Positions 14,401-25,189 of a stretch of 64,000 nt of DNA are shown piece after piece; positions within the stretch are counted from its first letter, which is position 1, and each line of letters begins with the position of its first letter. The translations under genes were made by a program, and so were the position numbers. The DNA lies in the NCBI RefSeq assembly GCF_032854445.1, contig NC_088299.1, positions 8,323,408 to 8,387,407 on the forward strand. The letters run 5' to 3'. A model generated the notes under the pieces. The model did not search any database. It saw only the letters and a list, made by a program, of their open reading frames with translations, and was not told the origin of the DNA. This stretch comes from Liolophura sinensis (Eukaryota > Mollusca > Polyplacophora > Chitonida > Chitonidae).

Positions 14401-14544
14401 GACGGATGTTTAGGCGTGGCAAAACTCACATGCGTAAGATATATTTTCCAAAAAGCAATCACACAAACTATTGATAAGAAGAGGCTCAGTGAAAAATTGT
14501 GATGATGGATTTATGATAGAGAAGTAGGGATTTGACCATTATTG
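11459..14544. other. Intergenic DNA; possible family D fragment
   Basis: A stretch at about 11600-11650 (CTACAATCGCAAGACTCAAT) resembles part of family D. AATAAATAAATAAATTC at 14046-14062 is a simple AT-rich tract. Nothing else is recognisable and no coding sequence is supported. Confidence 0.45.
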
Positions 14545-14549
14545 TACTT

Positions 14550-14662
14550 GTATGTATGTATGTATGTATGTATGTATGTATGTATGTATGTATGTATGTG
14601 TGTATGTATGTATGTATGTATGTATGTATATATGTATGTATGTATGTATGTATGCATGTATG
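14550..14662 (+). repeat. TGTA tetranucleotide microsatellite
   Basis: About 28 units of TGTA/GTAT with a few interruptions (GTGTG, ATATA, GCATG). It also keeps an antisense frame open as a run of Ile-His-Thr-Tyr, which is not a gene. It directly abuts the family C copy that follows. Confidence 0.95.
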
Positions 14663-14915
14663 GTGTTTAACGTCGTATTTAAAAATGTTTCATTTATAGG
14701 TCGACGAGGTGTCAATAAGTGAGTGTACATAATTGTGTCTTGTGGCAGGGCGAATCTTTGCTGCCAAAGTGCTGCTACAGCCACTGAAGTATCATGCCGA
14801 AGACACCAGACATGACACCCCACCCAGTCACTTTTACACTGACACCAGGCTAACCAATCATGTTTGCTTGGTCTAACTTCTCAGTACAGAGCGCGATGCT
14901 TAGCAGCAGCACGTA
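14663..14915 (-). repeat. SINE family C copy
   Basis: On the plus strand it runs from GTGTTTAACGTCGTATTT (the 3' end of the element in reverse) through GTGGCAGGGCGAATC and GAAGACACCAGACATGACAC to TCTCAGTACAGAGCG. The same order is seen at 56578-56932 and partly at 43625-43735 and 59050-59160. The tRNA-like head seen at 56865-56930 is not recognisable here. The microsatellite sits where the tail would be, so it may have grown from that tail. Confidence 0.65.
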
Positions 14916-16164
14916 CATTTTTAATGCTTTTGGTATGACCCCCACCGAGGTATGATCCCTATGATCTCCCGATAACCAATATTGTCCAGATGTCCAAAAC
15001 AATGTTGACGACATGACACTTTCATGTATATTAAATGTTTACGAATGTCACAGATCATGCCAAAGAGTAAGAGCTTTGTAACATCTATTTTAAAACATAC
15101 TGGGTGATCCAAAGAAACATTACACTGGTAAAAATTGTTTTTGTCATTGCCTTTTTTTTTTGCAGTATGTAATGGGACCATCGTGTAGGCTTCCAAGGTG
15201 TAGTGTTGTGATTTAGATAGACGCATGAACTGAGCATTACACGTCTAAATTCGAAAAATGCCAGGGATGTTTCCTTCAGGAGCTCTAGTTATGAAATATG
15301 CATTTATTCAGAATTATCAGCAAAATGCCATTAGTAAATTCGAGATTTCACGTTACCAAGTTGTGTCCAACAGGTAAATCATCATTCCAATAATGGGCAA
15401 AAAAAGTCTATAAAGCAGACTGTTCGAAATTTCTAAAACAGAAATAGAAAAAAAGAGTCTTACAATTATAGCTTTTTCAGAGGGAAAACGTATCTTCTCA
15501 ATCAGCACAATACGTTAATTGTGTTATGTTTAAAAAATATCCCCTAATTATAGTCATTCTGGGATTTCCACCCACTCACGAGTTCCAAACTTTGACAGAG
15601 AGAGAGAAATGTAGTTTACACCCCATAGATCAGCTGAAGCAGTTAAATTTTTCAACGTTTGCATGCGTGCCATTGGGGAAACCAAGCCACTTCTTTCATT
15701 AGCTTGAAATTACATAAGGCTTCCACTATAAAACCACCACTGATAACAACTTTAGATATCCGACTGTATGCAAAATGTATTTGGAGAAATGCGTTCTGAC
15801 TTTAACTTTCAGTTTATGACCATTTAACACTTCCGGCGAATAAAGTTCCCACGCTTTACAGTGTTTTATTGCTGAAAATCATGCAGTGTCTCCACGCCTG
15901 TTACGTTGAGTTTCGATATGCGTACTGGACATAACGGAAACTTGATTATAAGACTATCTGATGAACCATTACCATTACAAAAGCTGAAACATTTCAAACG
16001 GTTTTATTTACATGAAAATTATTAATGGAATTACTGAATATATGTAGTTATTGCATGTTTATCACAAAGTAGTGACGGTAGAGACATAAACCGCCTTCAG
16101 ATGTGGTTCAGCTGTTGTGGGGCCAGAAACCATGTACAACCATTATGAGTGTTGTCACATACAT
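14916..16164. other. Intergenic DNA, nothing recognised
   Basis: No repeat or gene recognised. An antisense 101-codon ORF at 14921-15226 has no recognisable family. Confidence 0.5.
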
Positions 16165-16436
16165 TTATATATTTATTTATTTGATTGGTGTTTTACGACG
16201 CACACGTGAATATTTCACTAACGCGACGACGGCCAGAATTATATGGGGAGAGGTAAACGGACTGATCACGGGGGAAATCCACGACCATCCCCAGGTTGCT
16301 GCCAAACCTTCCCACATACGGCCGGAGAGGAATCTAACATGAGCTGGTCTTGAACTGACAGTAATCGCATTGGTGAAAGGGTCATGAGTCATTGCATCGC
16401 GCTGGCACGCCAGCCACATCGGCCACGGGGGCTCCT
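16165..16436 (-). repeat. SINE family A, long copy including tRNA-like head
   Basis: One of the longest copies. Reading the minus strand: a tRNA-like head (GTGGCCGATGTGGCTGGCG), B box AGTTCAAGACC at 16346-16356, the body with GGCAGCAACCTGGGGATGG, the CGTCGTCGCG region, TGAAATATTCACGTG and GTAAAACACCAATC, and an AAATAAATAAATATA tail at 16165-16182. The head suggests RNA polymerase III transcription in the source copy. An unrelated antisense ORF through this element is a by-product. Confidence 0.85.
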
Positions 16437-17094
16437 GTTCTGACATGGAATTCATATAAACGTCAGGCTAGAGACGCAGATTGGATGAAAATTATCAAGC
16501 CATGCATGTAACAAAATCCAGAATTCATGGCATCGACTATGAAATTAGATAAAATCCCTAAAGGGAAGGATAACAGGCTTCGGCGTAATGAATCTGTCAT
16601 ATCCGAACCTAACAAACTAAATTAAATATAAACATCGTAGTAATAGATGTCAAGTATAGAGGGCGCCGGATTTTTAGTATTCTACCTACGATCTACAAGC
16701 TGTTTGATTTGAGACAACATAAAAATATATGACGTGTTGTGCTAAATCAGAGCACATGCTGGGTCAAAATTTCGTGACATTTGTTAAATGGTTAAAAAAT
16801 ATCGGTACATTACGGCCGTTGGACAGTTTTTGCGTTCGATCTCAATGGCAGTTGAGACACAAGCCGAAGTCAGTGGTTTGACTGTTTTGGGAGAAGTTTG
16901 TTTACGAGGCGGGGTGATCTAAAAAAGATTTGACGCACTGACCTATCATGGCATGGGATACTGCTCAGCTGTATTGTATTGCTTTGGGTCCTTAGATTCT
17001 TTGATTGTTTTTGTCTGTTGGCATCAATATTTTGATAAAATCATGGCAGTGTCTTCACGGATTCGCCTCTCTCCAAACAAATGCTGTCTCACTC
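16437..17094. other. Intergenic DNA, nothing recognised
   Basis: No recognisable repeat or coding region. Confidence 0.5.
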
Positions 17095-17200
17095 AATCAC
17101 CATGCCAAAGACACCAAACATGATACCTCATGCGATATATTTATACCGAACGGGGATTCAGTACGGGACCTAACCACTAATGCTAAAAGCCGATTCAAAG
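17095..17200 (-). repeat. Possible family C fragment
   Basis: CACCATGCCAAAGACACCAA followed by CATGATACC and, further on, GGGGATTCAGTACGGGACCT aligns loosely with the middle of family C (ATGCCGAAGACACCAGACAT in the 14.7-kb copy). Strongly diverged. Confidence 0.35.
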
Positions 17201-17280
17201 AATAATGCTAGAAGAATTCCCGGCATTGTGCTGGGAATCAAAGGAGAATGACAAATAATAGTGGAGGTTGAAATCTGGCG

Positions 17281-17440
17281 CCATCGGCCAAACCCATTCT
17301 GGAGATTAAAGAACATTCGCCCAATCCATTATGTGGCCAAAGAACATCCATCAAACCCTTTATGGGCGTCAACAAACATGTGCCAAACCAATTATGACTC
17401 AAGAAACACTAGCCAAATTTATAGTGTCAAAGAACATTTT
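17281..17440 (+). repeat. Degenerate tandem repeat, about 31 bp, five units
   Basis: Five units of 28-32 bp follow the pattern CAT...GCCAAACCCATTATG...AAAGAA. They start near 17281, 17313, 17344, 17376 and 17406 and differ from one another by roughly a quarter of positions. A plus-strand 63-codon ORF (17261-17452) spans the array, but unit lengths are not multiples of three, so the frame is not conserved between units. Confidence 0.6.
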
Positions 17441-18276
17441 AAGAGATTTTGAAGGCGGTCTTGAGGTACCAGCATGAAAGGTCCTAAATCAACACACCGA
17501 AGGTAAAATTTTATTGCAACGCACCAACGCTATACTTTCAATGTGACCACAAGTTATAGGCATAAAAATCACGGCTTTTTCTTGTTGTACACAAAACAAT
17601 ATCGTTCAAATCTGAAGGGACCAGAAACGGACGAAAGCGTTGTTTATGTATTGGAAACGCGTGTCAAGGTCATGTTGAGACGAAGCAAAAAGTCACAGAC
17701 GCTCTATGAGGGGTTGCCAACCAAATCGTCTACACGAACAATATAATGACGATCCTGTAGAACCTGCCAAATTGATCGTATAAACATGAACGAATATAAT
17801 AACACATATTATACGTAAGAGAATACTTTCAAATTCAGAGCTATGTCTGAGTCCGTCTCTGCATGAGGGATGTTATCCCAGGACAGTTTCTTTTGTTTCG
17901 TTATTTCTCCCGAACTACCAGCAGTTGTTAGCATTCTTGGAAGTGTTCCATGTCGGTGGGCGAACGAATAACGTGAATATAGTCTACAGACCTATTTGTG
18001 GAAACTCTCTGTGCATTTCAGGGTTGATTAGAAACTTGGTTAATCACTACGTGTGTATTATACACTTGTATAATCCAGTTATCTATATGCGAAATTGATC
18101 CGACCAGCCTTACATACATTAAATTATTGGTCGTCCCCAGTCTGCTGTACACGTTCCCAGTCTGCTGTACCCTCATGGGCATCCGTGAGAAAGTCTCCCC
18201 AATCTCTGATCTCGTAACCTAACATTGGGTTGATCTCGACATAACATTGCAAACACAATGACAATAGAGAGAAAGG
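17441..18276. other. Intergenic DNA; one 20-bp doublet
   Basis: A short tandem doublet of CCCAGTCTGCTGTAC with spacer lies at about 18134-18171. Otherwise nothing is recognised. Confidence 0.45.
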
Positions 18277-18490
18277 ATGTGGTCAAATGACCTTGACTTT
18301 GACCTTCATCCCTTCACCATACGTGACACAAGAAATCCTCTAATTAGTGACCTAATAGATATCTGTTGTATACTACAGCTTGTATATATAGTTTTGTTAA
18401 ATAAGTCATTGCTCATATTATCAAATCCTGCGTGGCCCATTGGGCAAACATGGTTATATCTTTTTTTTGCTTTTTTGTTTTTTGGTACAG

Positions 18491-18669
18491 GTAGCTTTCG
18501 TTATCTCGCGGCATGGCTCCACGTGCTGAACTACATTAAGCCAATCATAGCATTCATCTCTCATCTCTGCAGAGCATCAACGTATCTGACGCGAAAGGAA
18601 CAGACTGACACAGAAAAGAAGATGGATGCTTCAAGAAAAAATACAACACCGCGACGTAGGTTCAAGTAA
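18491..18669 (+). CDS. Candidate terminal exon, unknown protein (low confidence)
   Basis: A strong splice-acceptor look-alike ends at 18490: a long T-rich tract from about 18460 followed by GGTACAG. The downstream frame stays open to a TAA at 18667-18669 and encodes about 59 residues: a hydrophobic stretch (YIKPIIAFISHLC), then a lysine/arginine-rich tail (KEQTDTEKKMDASRK). The same frame is also open upstream to an ATG at 18277, giving an unspliced 130-codon ORF with two hydrophobic segments. No family is recognised, no poly(A) signal is obvious close downstream, and this length occurs by chance. Confidence 0.15.
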
Positions 18670-19346
18670 ACAGGACATTAGATAATGTTAAGGAGATAAA
18701 CCCATTCCGTAATTACCTACATCAACAACTACCTATAACACATGTCACAGAGGACGTAAAGCCACTGGTGGGGAGCATACACCATGCAATGTAACCACAT
18801 CCAGTATGTCATTTCTTATCGGCAATTCTTAAGCTTGGATTCGCTAGAGTATCAGAGCACTGATAATATGAAGTGTTACCTATAATGCGATCCATGCTAA
18901 CTATATTTTCCACGGTAACTATATTTGCTTCCAGGCTTTAATTTGTTCCATTTTTTTTTTGTATACACATGGAACAGTCTTGTACAGACGGAAGGATAAG
19001 CGAGAAAGGTTGGGGATAACCGGAATAATAAACCGCGATAACAGAAAGATTGCGCGAATTGAGTTGAACCAAATCTATGGCTATTCTGCCGGTTTCGTAG
19101 TACTTCATAATTGACAATCGCACACGTGTTCAGCTCACGGGATTCATACCTCACTCGCAGGTTGTATTTGGTTGCAAAGGTAGTGTAACTCAAAAAAAAA
19201 AAAAATTTATTATAGTTTAAATATTTTGGTTTTTATTGAGGCTCAGCCAGAATAGTGATTCACAACTGTAGCTGTTCTGTTTTTTTTTTTCGGAGTTACA
19301 CGATACCTGTGTATTACATTACGCTTGACAGTGGAAGTATTGGAAT
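18670..19346. other. Intergenic DNA, nothing recognised
   Basis: Contains poly-T and poly-A tracts (18950-18961, 19192-19205, 19280-19290) and short antisense ORFs of no recognisable family. Confidence 0.5.
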
Positions 19347-20000
19347 ATGTGGATGTTGCTACAACATTTAACACTCTACATTCTACTCATTGACTGTATG
19401 CATCGGATTGACTGTACAGACAAGATTGACTGTATGCATAGGATTGACTGTACAGACAAGATTGACCGTATGCATAGGATTGACTGTACAGACAAGATTG
19501 ACCGTATGCATAGGATTGACTGTACAGACAAGATTGACCGTATGCATAGGATTGACTGTACAGACAGGATTGACTGTATGCATAGGATTGACTGTACAGA
19601 CAGGATTGACTTTATGCATTGGATAGACTGTACAGACAGGATTGACTGTATGCACAGGATTGACTGTACAGACAGGATTGACTGTATGCACAGGATTGAC
19701 TGTACAGACAGGATTGACTGTATGCATAGGATTGACTTTACAGACAGGATTGACTTTATGGGCAGGATTGATTGGACAGATAAGGTTGACTTTATGGGTA
19801 GGATTGAATGTAAGAAGAGAATTGATTGTATGGACATGATTGACTGTATGGATACGATTGACTATATGGGCAGGATTAATTGTATGGAAAGAATTGATTG
19901 TATGGATAGAATTGAATGTATGGATATAACTGATCATATGAACATGATTGACGGTATAACAGTAACTGATGTTAGTGTTATAAGCGAATGTTGGAAATAA
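19347..20000 (+). CDS. 217-codon ORF across the 18-bp minisatellite (possibly spurious)
   Basis: Starts at ATG 19347 and ends at TAA 19998-20000. Residues 1-14 (MWMLLQHLTLYILL) are hydrophobic and could act as a secretion signal. Residues 15-206 are 32 hexapeptides of the form I-D-C-[M/T]-[H/D]-[R/K], placing a cysteine every six residues. The last residues (VTDVSVISECWK) leave the repeat. An AATAAA sequence overlaps the stop codon. Because 18 is a multiple of three, four frames stay open through the array, so openness alone is not evidence of coding. This frame is, however, the only one open through the diverged right third on the plus strand. If real it would be a secreted cysteine-repeat protein; no known family is claimed. 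Confidence 0.2.
   Translation: MWMLLQHLTLYILLIDCMHRIDCTDKIDCMHRIDCTDKIDRMHRIDCTDKIDRMHRIDCTDKIDRMHRIDCTDRIDCMHRIDCTDRIDFMHWIDCTDRIDCMHRIDCTDRIDCMHRIDCTDRIDCMHRIDFTDRIDFMGRIDWTDKVDFMGRIECKKRIDCMDMIDCMDTIDYMGRINCMERIDCMDRIECMDITDHMNMIDGITVTDVSVISECWK
19389..19964 (+). repeat. 18-bp minisatellite with 36-bp higher-order unit, 32 monomers
   Basis: Exactly 32 consecutive 18-bp monomers with no indels. In the first 20, two types alternate: ATTGACTGTATGCATAGG and ATTGACTGTACAGACAAG (or ...CAGG), making a 36-bp higher-order unit. From about 19749 the monomers diverge (ATTGATTGTATGGACATG and others) and the alternation fades. A homogeneous left end with a diverged right end is typical of arrays expanding from one side. 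Confidence 0.97.
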
Positions 20001-20110
20001 AATAAATGATTAAAAGAGACAGCCATATAAGAGAGGTTCAGAGCCGTTGTCTGCCCATCATCTGTAAGCAAAAAACAAAACTTCATGTATGAAGATTATG
20101 GGTTTACGTC

Positions 20111-20335
20111 ACGTCGACATTATTTGCTCCATATCGTGGCGCTCGACAGACTAAAAAAAAGGTATTTAAAGATTTAAGCTACGCAAGCAGTATTTCTCTC
20201 ATATCGTGGCGATCCACAGGTTGAAATACCGCGTTTACAACTTGGCGCCATCACGACAGTATTTCTCCTATATCATGGTCATCGACAAATTGAAAGATGA
20301 CATGTACAGCTTGCGCTACCTCGACAGTATTTCAG
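20111..20335 (+). repeat. Degenerate 69-70-bp tandem repeat, three units and a partial fourth
   Basis: The motif CAGTATTTCTCATATCGTGG (consensus) recurs with anchors at 20131, 20201 and 20270, spacings of 70 and 69 bp, and a fourth start at about 20321. The second and third units translate in one frame to similar peptides (QYFSHIVAIHRLKYRVYNL and QYFSYIMVIDKLKDDMYSL). The first unit is out of phase and hits a stop. This may be an expanded non-coding segment or the remains of a repeated coding sequence. Confidence 0.65.
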
Positions 20336-20856
20336 AATCGGAAGACTCTGACCATCAGCAGTATAAGAATGTCTCCACGCCTCCACCGACAGCCAAAGGT
20401 CGATGAGTTCTTACATCGCACGTACACGGACGGAAATAAATTGGCTCAGCTTAAACTAATCCTCGAGGTCCCGACGGCGAAAGGCTTCCTTAGACTCGAT
20501 GCAATCGGACATGATACAGGCAGGTTGGGTATGGGTCCACACTTAGGGAAAGGCGTAATCAGAGATGTGCGCCACATTCGGCCGAGACATTCGCCGGACT
20601 CTCTTGATCTGGAGAGATTACGCCCCTGTGGCTTAAGCGAACGGAAAAGTAGTACAAATTACCGATACCCAAGGCTGATAAAACCGAGTATGAAGTCATT
20701 TCAAGTCAATTCAAATCAATCTGCTGGTGCTACAATCAAAAACGGAAGTACATAAACATTCTCAGAACGGGATCGAGGTCAGTCCAATGGGTGAAAGAAA
20801 ATGGGTAAACCAATGCAAAAACATATTTATCGCGAGACGCTACTTTTGTATGAATC
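20336..20856. other. Intergenic DNA with a 152-codon ORF, probably chance
   Basis: The plus-strand ORF at 20297-20755 is somewhat richer in G and C than its surroundings and has no recognisable domain. A window this size is expected to hold one to a few ORFs of this length by chance, so no gene is called. Confidence 0.4.
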
Positions 20857-20970
20857 TATGCGTCGAAACAGCCATTCCTATACAAGCCGTCAATCAATAG
20901 GGACGTTCAAGGTCAATAATCGCAACGCCAATTGCCAAAACGACGTATAACACAATCTACCAAAGAAACT
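20857..20970 (+). repeat. Family D dispersed repeat
   Basis: Consensus elements in order: GCGTCGAAACAGCCATTC, TATACAAGCCGTCAATCAA, GGACGTTCAAGGTCAATAAT, AACGACGTATAACACAA and CTACCAAAGAAAC. The same order is seen at 21205-21288 and 33772-33880, and inverted at 45611-45680. Unnamed; class unknown. Confidence 0.7.
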
Positions 20971-21204
20971 AAGAAATAAGTCTGACTTAATGTCTTATAA
21001 TTTGATTTCTACTGCGCTTTCGAGCAATCATTGCAATTCTCTTGCTCTCTGAATGGGTGTGTATTTTGGGAACACTGTCATCCTGATGTTAGTAAATTTA
21101 CACCGTTTATGACAACAGTCCATTGTGACGAAAGACAACGCAGTGGATAATTACGACTACGCTTTCAAGACTAGATTTCAAAGAGGCCAAATTCCAACTA
21201 TAGT

Positions 21205-21288
21205 GTCTAGGCGTCAAAACAGACATTCGTATACCAGCCGTCAACCAAAATGAACGTTCCAATAATCACAAGGTCAATTCCTGAATCA
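21205..21288 (+). repeat. Family D dispersed repeat, shorter copy
   Basis: Reads GGCGTCAAAACAGACATTCG, then ATACCAGCCGTCAACCAAAA and TGAACGTTCC, and ends in AAGGTCAATTCCTGAATC. Matches the first 80 bp of the copy at 20857. Confidence 0.7.
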
Positions 21289-23090
21289 AAAAGTCTTTTA
21301 TAGTTGTTATTAGAAAGCGCTCGCTCCATAAATATGTCCAAAACGAAAGACCATTAAACAATGTCCACAAAAATAGTTGGTTTCATCTTTTTGTTAGAAT
21401 GTTTTTTAATCTCAGTTAAATGCATTTAAAACGTCTACGGAGGCATTTTTGACGATACTACCAGAATTCACTCAATCATATTTTAAAACGATTTTACTCG
21501 GTTGGAAAAATTTAAAAAACAAACACAAATTGAATTATTTTCCTGGTCATTGTATAATGGTCTTTTCTCTGATATATACTAGTACTTCATTTAAATGTTT
21601 ACTTTACCTTTAAGCCATGTGCTATAAATGGTATTCGTATGTAATATAAGGTATTTAATTTGTGGATCAAAGGACCACAACAATTTTGAATCGAACTGAG
21701 TACGTCGTAAAAACCCAATCATTCATTCATTTAGTAGAACTTAAGATGATTCAATTGATGATTCCCACTAGACTATACTCATTTTCAGCTTATGATTGAT
21801 GCAATACTTAAAATTCCATACTATCTTCATAATCAAATGATTCTTTGGGCGAGCTCAAGCTGCTAGTACATATATAGATGTAGCGTAATGGATAAACGCA
21901 AAGACAGACTTTCCATACGAGGAAAACTCCGCTCGGAACAGTTTTTACTGCGTTTCCTGTTTCTAAGGAGTTTTTGTTTCAAAAGACTTAATGACTTCGC
22001 CGAGGAAAATCGTCATAGTGGACTATTTCTCAGTTGCACCCCATAAAGCGTCAATTTGTCGACAACTTGTCGAAAGAGACACATAAAAACTACTTCTGTC
22101 TCGAAGAGAAATGGTCTCTGTTTCCAGATAAACACTGCTTTCAGTTGCCAACGGGGAAATATACTCTTGTACAGATAATAGATTATTGTCAAGTATTCGC
22201 TTCTTTCAGCAAATACTTTTTCACCGAGACCCTTTTAGAGTAAAGAAGATGACCTTTGCAATGAGTTCAAAGTCAGCATCATGTACCCACAAAAGTGCTT
22301 TGACGCATACAGACTGTGGGGGGTGAACCACATGACTTTCAGTTCACATACTCGACTACTGTCCAACAGCTAAACGTCACTGACGGATTTTCTTAGAACG
22401 AACCACAGTTCATCACTTTCGGCTTCTTTTGTCAAGCTACACAGCTAGGTTTCGTACTGAGCTTCAGTTAATGCTGAGAGTGATATTTTATAATGTGCTT
22501 CCACTTGCACAATGTTTTCCTAAAAACAATGACCCGATGTAACAGCTTGCTTTCTCATAGCTTCCTTAAAAAACACATTAACAGTTTTTATTATGCATCG
22601 CTATAGTTAAAAGCAGTTAACCTCAAAATACCGGCCTTTGTTTGGGCACAAATGACATTAAAACGCTCTGTACAACGAATTCATCATAAATGAATACATA
22701 ATACACGAGAGAAGTACTCGTGTTTTGCTAAATTCATATTCATATTTTTCTCAAAAACATAACGCAATAAATTCCATATTCAAGACTTTCTTAGAGCGTG
22801 AAAGTCGGTGGAGATTTAAGATCTTCCAGTCTAGTGGCACATGGGTAATATCAAATTTACCACCAGAAAAAGGATCCATAAACAAAATTTTCTTCTACGG
22901 TTAAGTTTGCAGAAAAACCGTATGTCATGTCAAGCCGATGCGGAGTAGTTTACGAGAGTTCGTGTCAAAATAATCCAAAAACTGCTCGGAGCGACCAAAA
23001 CTGCTATATTTCACAAAGGGTCAGCCAAAAGTTGAGACACATTATGTCAAAATAATTTAACATCCCCTTCAAGTCAGCGAGGCCACGATA
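21289..23090. other. Intergenic DNA, nothing recognised
   Basis: AT-rich. A 69-codon ORF at 22034-22243 is not recognisable. No repeat family of this window was seen. Confidence 0.5.
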
Positions 23091-23660
23091 TTTTTCGCAT
23101 GACACGCAATAATGACAACAACCAATCAACGGCTCGCTTTGTTGGCACGTGGTGAATGAGTGCGCCACAGCCAATGATTTACAGCGTTACTCTCTGTCAT
23201 GTGCAGCTCTCAATTATGAACCCGAGCTCTGCCAATGATAAAACTCCATCAAGAAGCATTTCCGGGTGGCATGAATGCATATTTCCTTATCGCATATCCT
23301 AGAAATATGTTATCAGGGGAGTATAAGGCGTATAGCCGTCTGCCACCTGACCTACACCAGTCTATCCTCCAAATCTAGTTAGGCCGATGTCTGGACTGAT
23401 AAAGAAAACAAAGACAGCGAGAGGAAGCTACTAATTTTCAGTCAGCTCTCTTTGCCGTCGACATTGTTGATATATTGGTTTAGGCCGGGATGAATTGCTG
23501 TTGACATTAGCACTGACATCCGGGTGCTTAGGAATACAAACCAGAGTGATATTCACCCGTATTAACTCGCTCATGAAGCTAATGAGGAGATTTGTTTACG
23601 GGACCCATATACACTGTCACGACGCCTGCCACAACTCGACACTATCTCCTGCATCTCTGA
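23091..23660. promoter_or_regulatory. Possible regulatory segment with clustered CCAAT motifs
   Basis: Three CCAAT-type sites fall within about 120 bp (AACCAATCAACGG near 23121, GCCAATGATTTA near 23170, GCCAATGATAAA near 23232), followed by the TATA-like GGGAGTATAAGGCG near 23319. The stretch contains no tandem array and no dispersed repeat seen elsewhere, unlike most of the window. No transcript or adjacent exon can be identified, so a promoter or enhancer role is only inferred. Confidence 0.2.
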
Positions 23661-24363
23661 CATAAAGAAACCCATCTGCATTTGTTAACATTTTGCATGG
23701 TCCGATAAAAACATATATGTATGTCTAGAGTATTTTAGAAACCAACCGATTCTAATTTTACCAATTGAAAGAAAAATAATGCATCGCATCCAGCGGAATA
23801 CATCTGACAGTGCTGTAGGGAAGTAGCGGAAACAAATGATTGATGTCAGCAATGTTACTTCATAAATACGTATCCCATTTATAACAGAAGATTGTACTTA
23901 TGCGATCTCATGTTTTTTTTTTCTTCAAAACCATCTTCATAGTTCCAGTAGATACTTGGGCAGTATAGCTTGCCAATGTTTGGTGGTTTTTCCCGAGCAG
24001 TCCAGTTTCCTCCATCTATAAAGCTGTCCGACATCTTATTAGTGAAAGAATGAAATAAATAAATAAACCATGGTTTCCATGCAGAGTACCTCAGTTCCAG
24101 TGGACCTTTTTTCCACAACAGTTCCACTAAACGTCTTGTTTAATAACGACACATGCAATTATAAATTACCAAAGCAGGTATTGCTTTTGTCGTATTCTTG
24201 AATGCCTATTTCTACGGTACAAATAACATATTCCAAGTTGATAATCAATCGATAATGCCCTCACACAACAGCCGATAGTAAACGAATCTGTCACTAAAAA
24301 CTGATTTTCACTCGAACTGAAGTTGTCAGACACATTGTCTTCTATGTATAATTTAATTAAGAT

Positions 24364-24650
24364 GTACAACACAGAGAGAGAAACAGAGCAGCCCAACATT
24401 TTGATAGCTGGCAAATGATCAAACAGGTGAAATTTACCTCAGTTAGGGTTTTATTCTGTTTACGTAAATGCATAAATAGTAGCAAATAACGCACCCCCTT
24501 GCACCATGGCTTAAACAGAATTAGGTAAAAAAATGCAGTAATGTTAATTGCAATTTAGTAGGCCTAGGTGTCACTGATGCTGTGTTGTCATAACATTTAA
24601 CATACATGTACAATAACATTAAAGCAATGCCAAGGGACCTGGCCCCGGGG
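24364..24650 (+). repeat. Family B dispersed element, full-length copy
   Basis: Reads ACAACACAGAGAGAGAAACA, CAGAGCAGCCCAACATT, GATAGCTGGCAAATGATC, TTTACCTCAGTTAGGG, GTAAATGCATAAATAGTAGC, GGTAAAAAAATGCAG, TTAATTGCAATTTAGTAG, GCTGTGTTGTCATAACA and ends at CCAAGGGACCTGG. It aligns along its whole length with the inverted copy at 4021-4336, which defines both ends of the element. Confidence 0.75.
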
Positions 24651-24755
24651 ATGTTCGTTGCCCTTATGCTGGTCATTAAAGTGTGTATCAGATGGAATCA
24701 AGTAATAAAAAAATCAAGTTGATAAAAACGATGCCTCGAGCTCAATACCGTTCTC

Positions 24756-24885
24756 ATTTCTGACGTTAGAAGTGATTTGCTTTTGTACTGACGCTCACAT
24801 ACCGGAAACTACACTGCTGGAACCAAACTGTTCGTACTTTTTAATTGGGGCATCTAGATTTGGATGTATTTCTAAACAACTACAT
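24756..24885 (+). repeat. Family E dispersed repeat
   Basis: Contains AGAAGTGATTTGCTTTTGTA, CTGACGCTCACATACCG, CTGTTCGTACTTTTTAA, GGCATCTAGATTTGGATGTA and TTTCTAAACAACTAC. The same sequence order is found at 28171-28308. Only these two copies are visible; class unknown. Confidence 0.75.
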
Positions 24886-25189
24886 TGAATCATGTTTTAT
24901 ATGATGCTGCAAGGTCTACACTAAACATCTTCAGGATCGCAAACAACGGTGACAAGATCGCCTACACGGTCATCTTCCCAGAAGCGGAATATCGCGGTCA
25001 CGTGGTTTGCCAGCTAGTGTCGTCTGCCAGTTAGCGACAGACAAACATCCAATTACACAGGCCTGTCACTGGGCCCTTCTCTGGCCCTGCTTCACATCAG
25101 AGGTATGTAAACACTCGCCGATTCCCAACCACCGAAGTCAAACAAAATTTCCAGGGCATTCTGAAAGAAAGCTGTGTTTGGGGACATTG

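Noticed and set aside
14539-14823. 94-codon minus-strand ORF rich in Ile-His-Thr-Tyr
   Set aside because: Translation of the TGTA microsatellite.
20297-20755. 152-codon plus-strand ORF
   Set aside because: With a stop every 16-21 codons, one to five ORFs over 150 codons are expected in six frames of 64 kb. No domain is visible.
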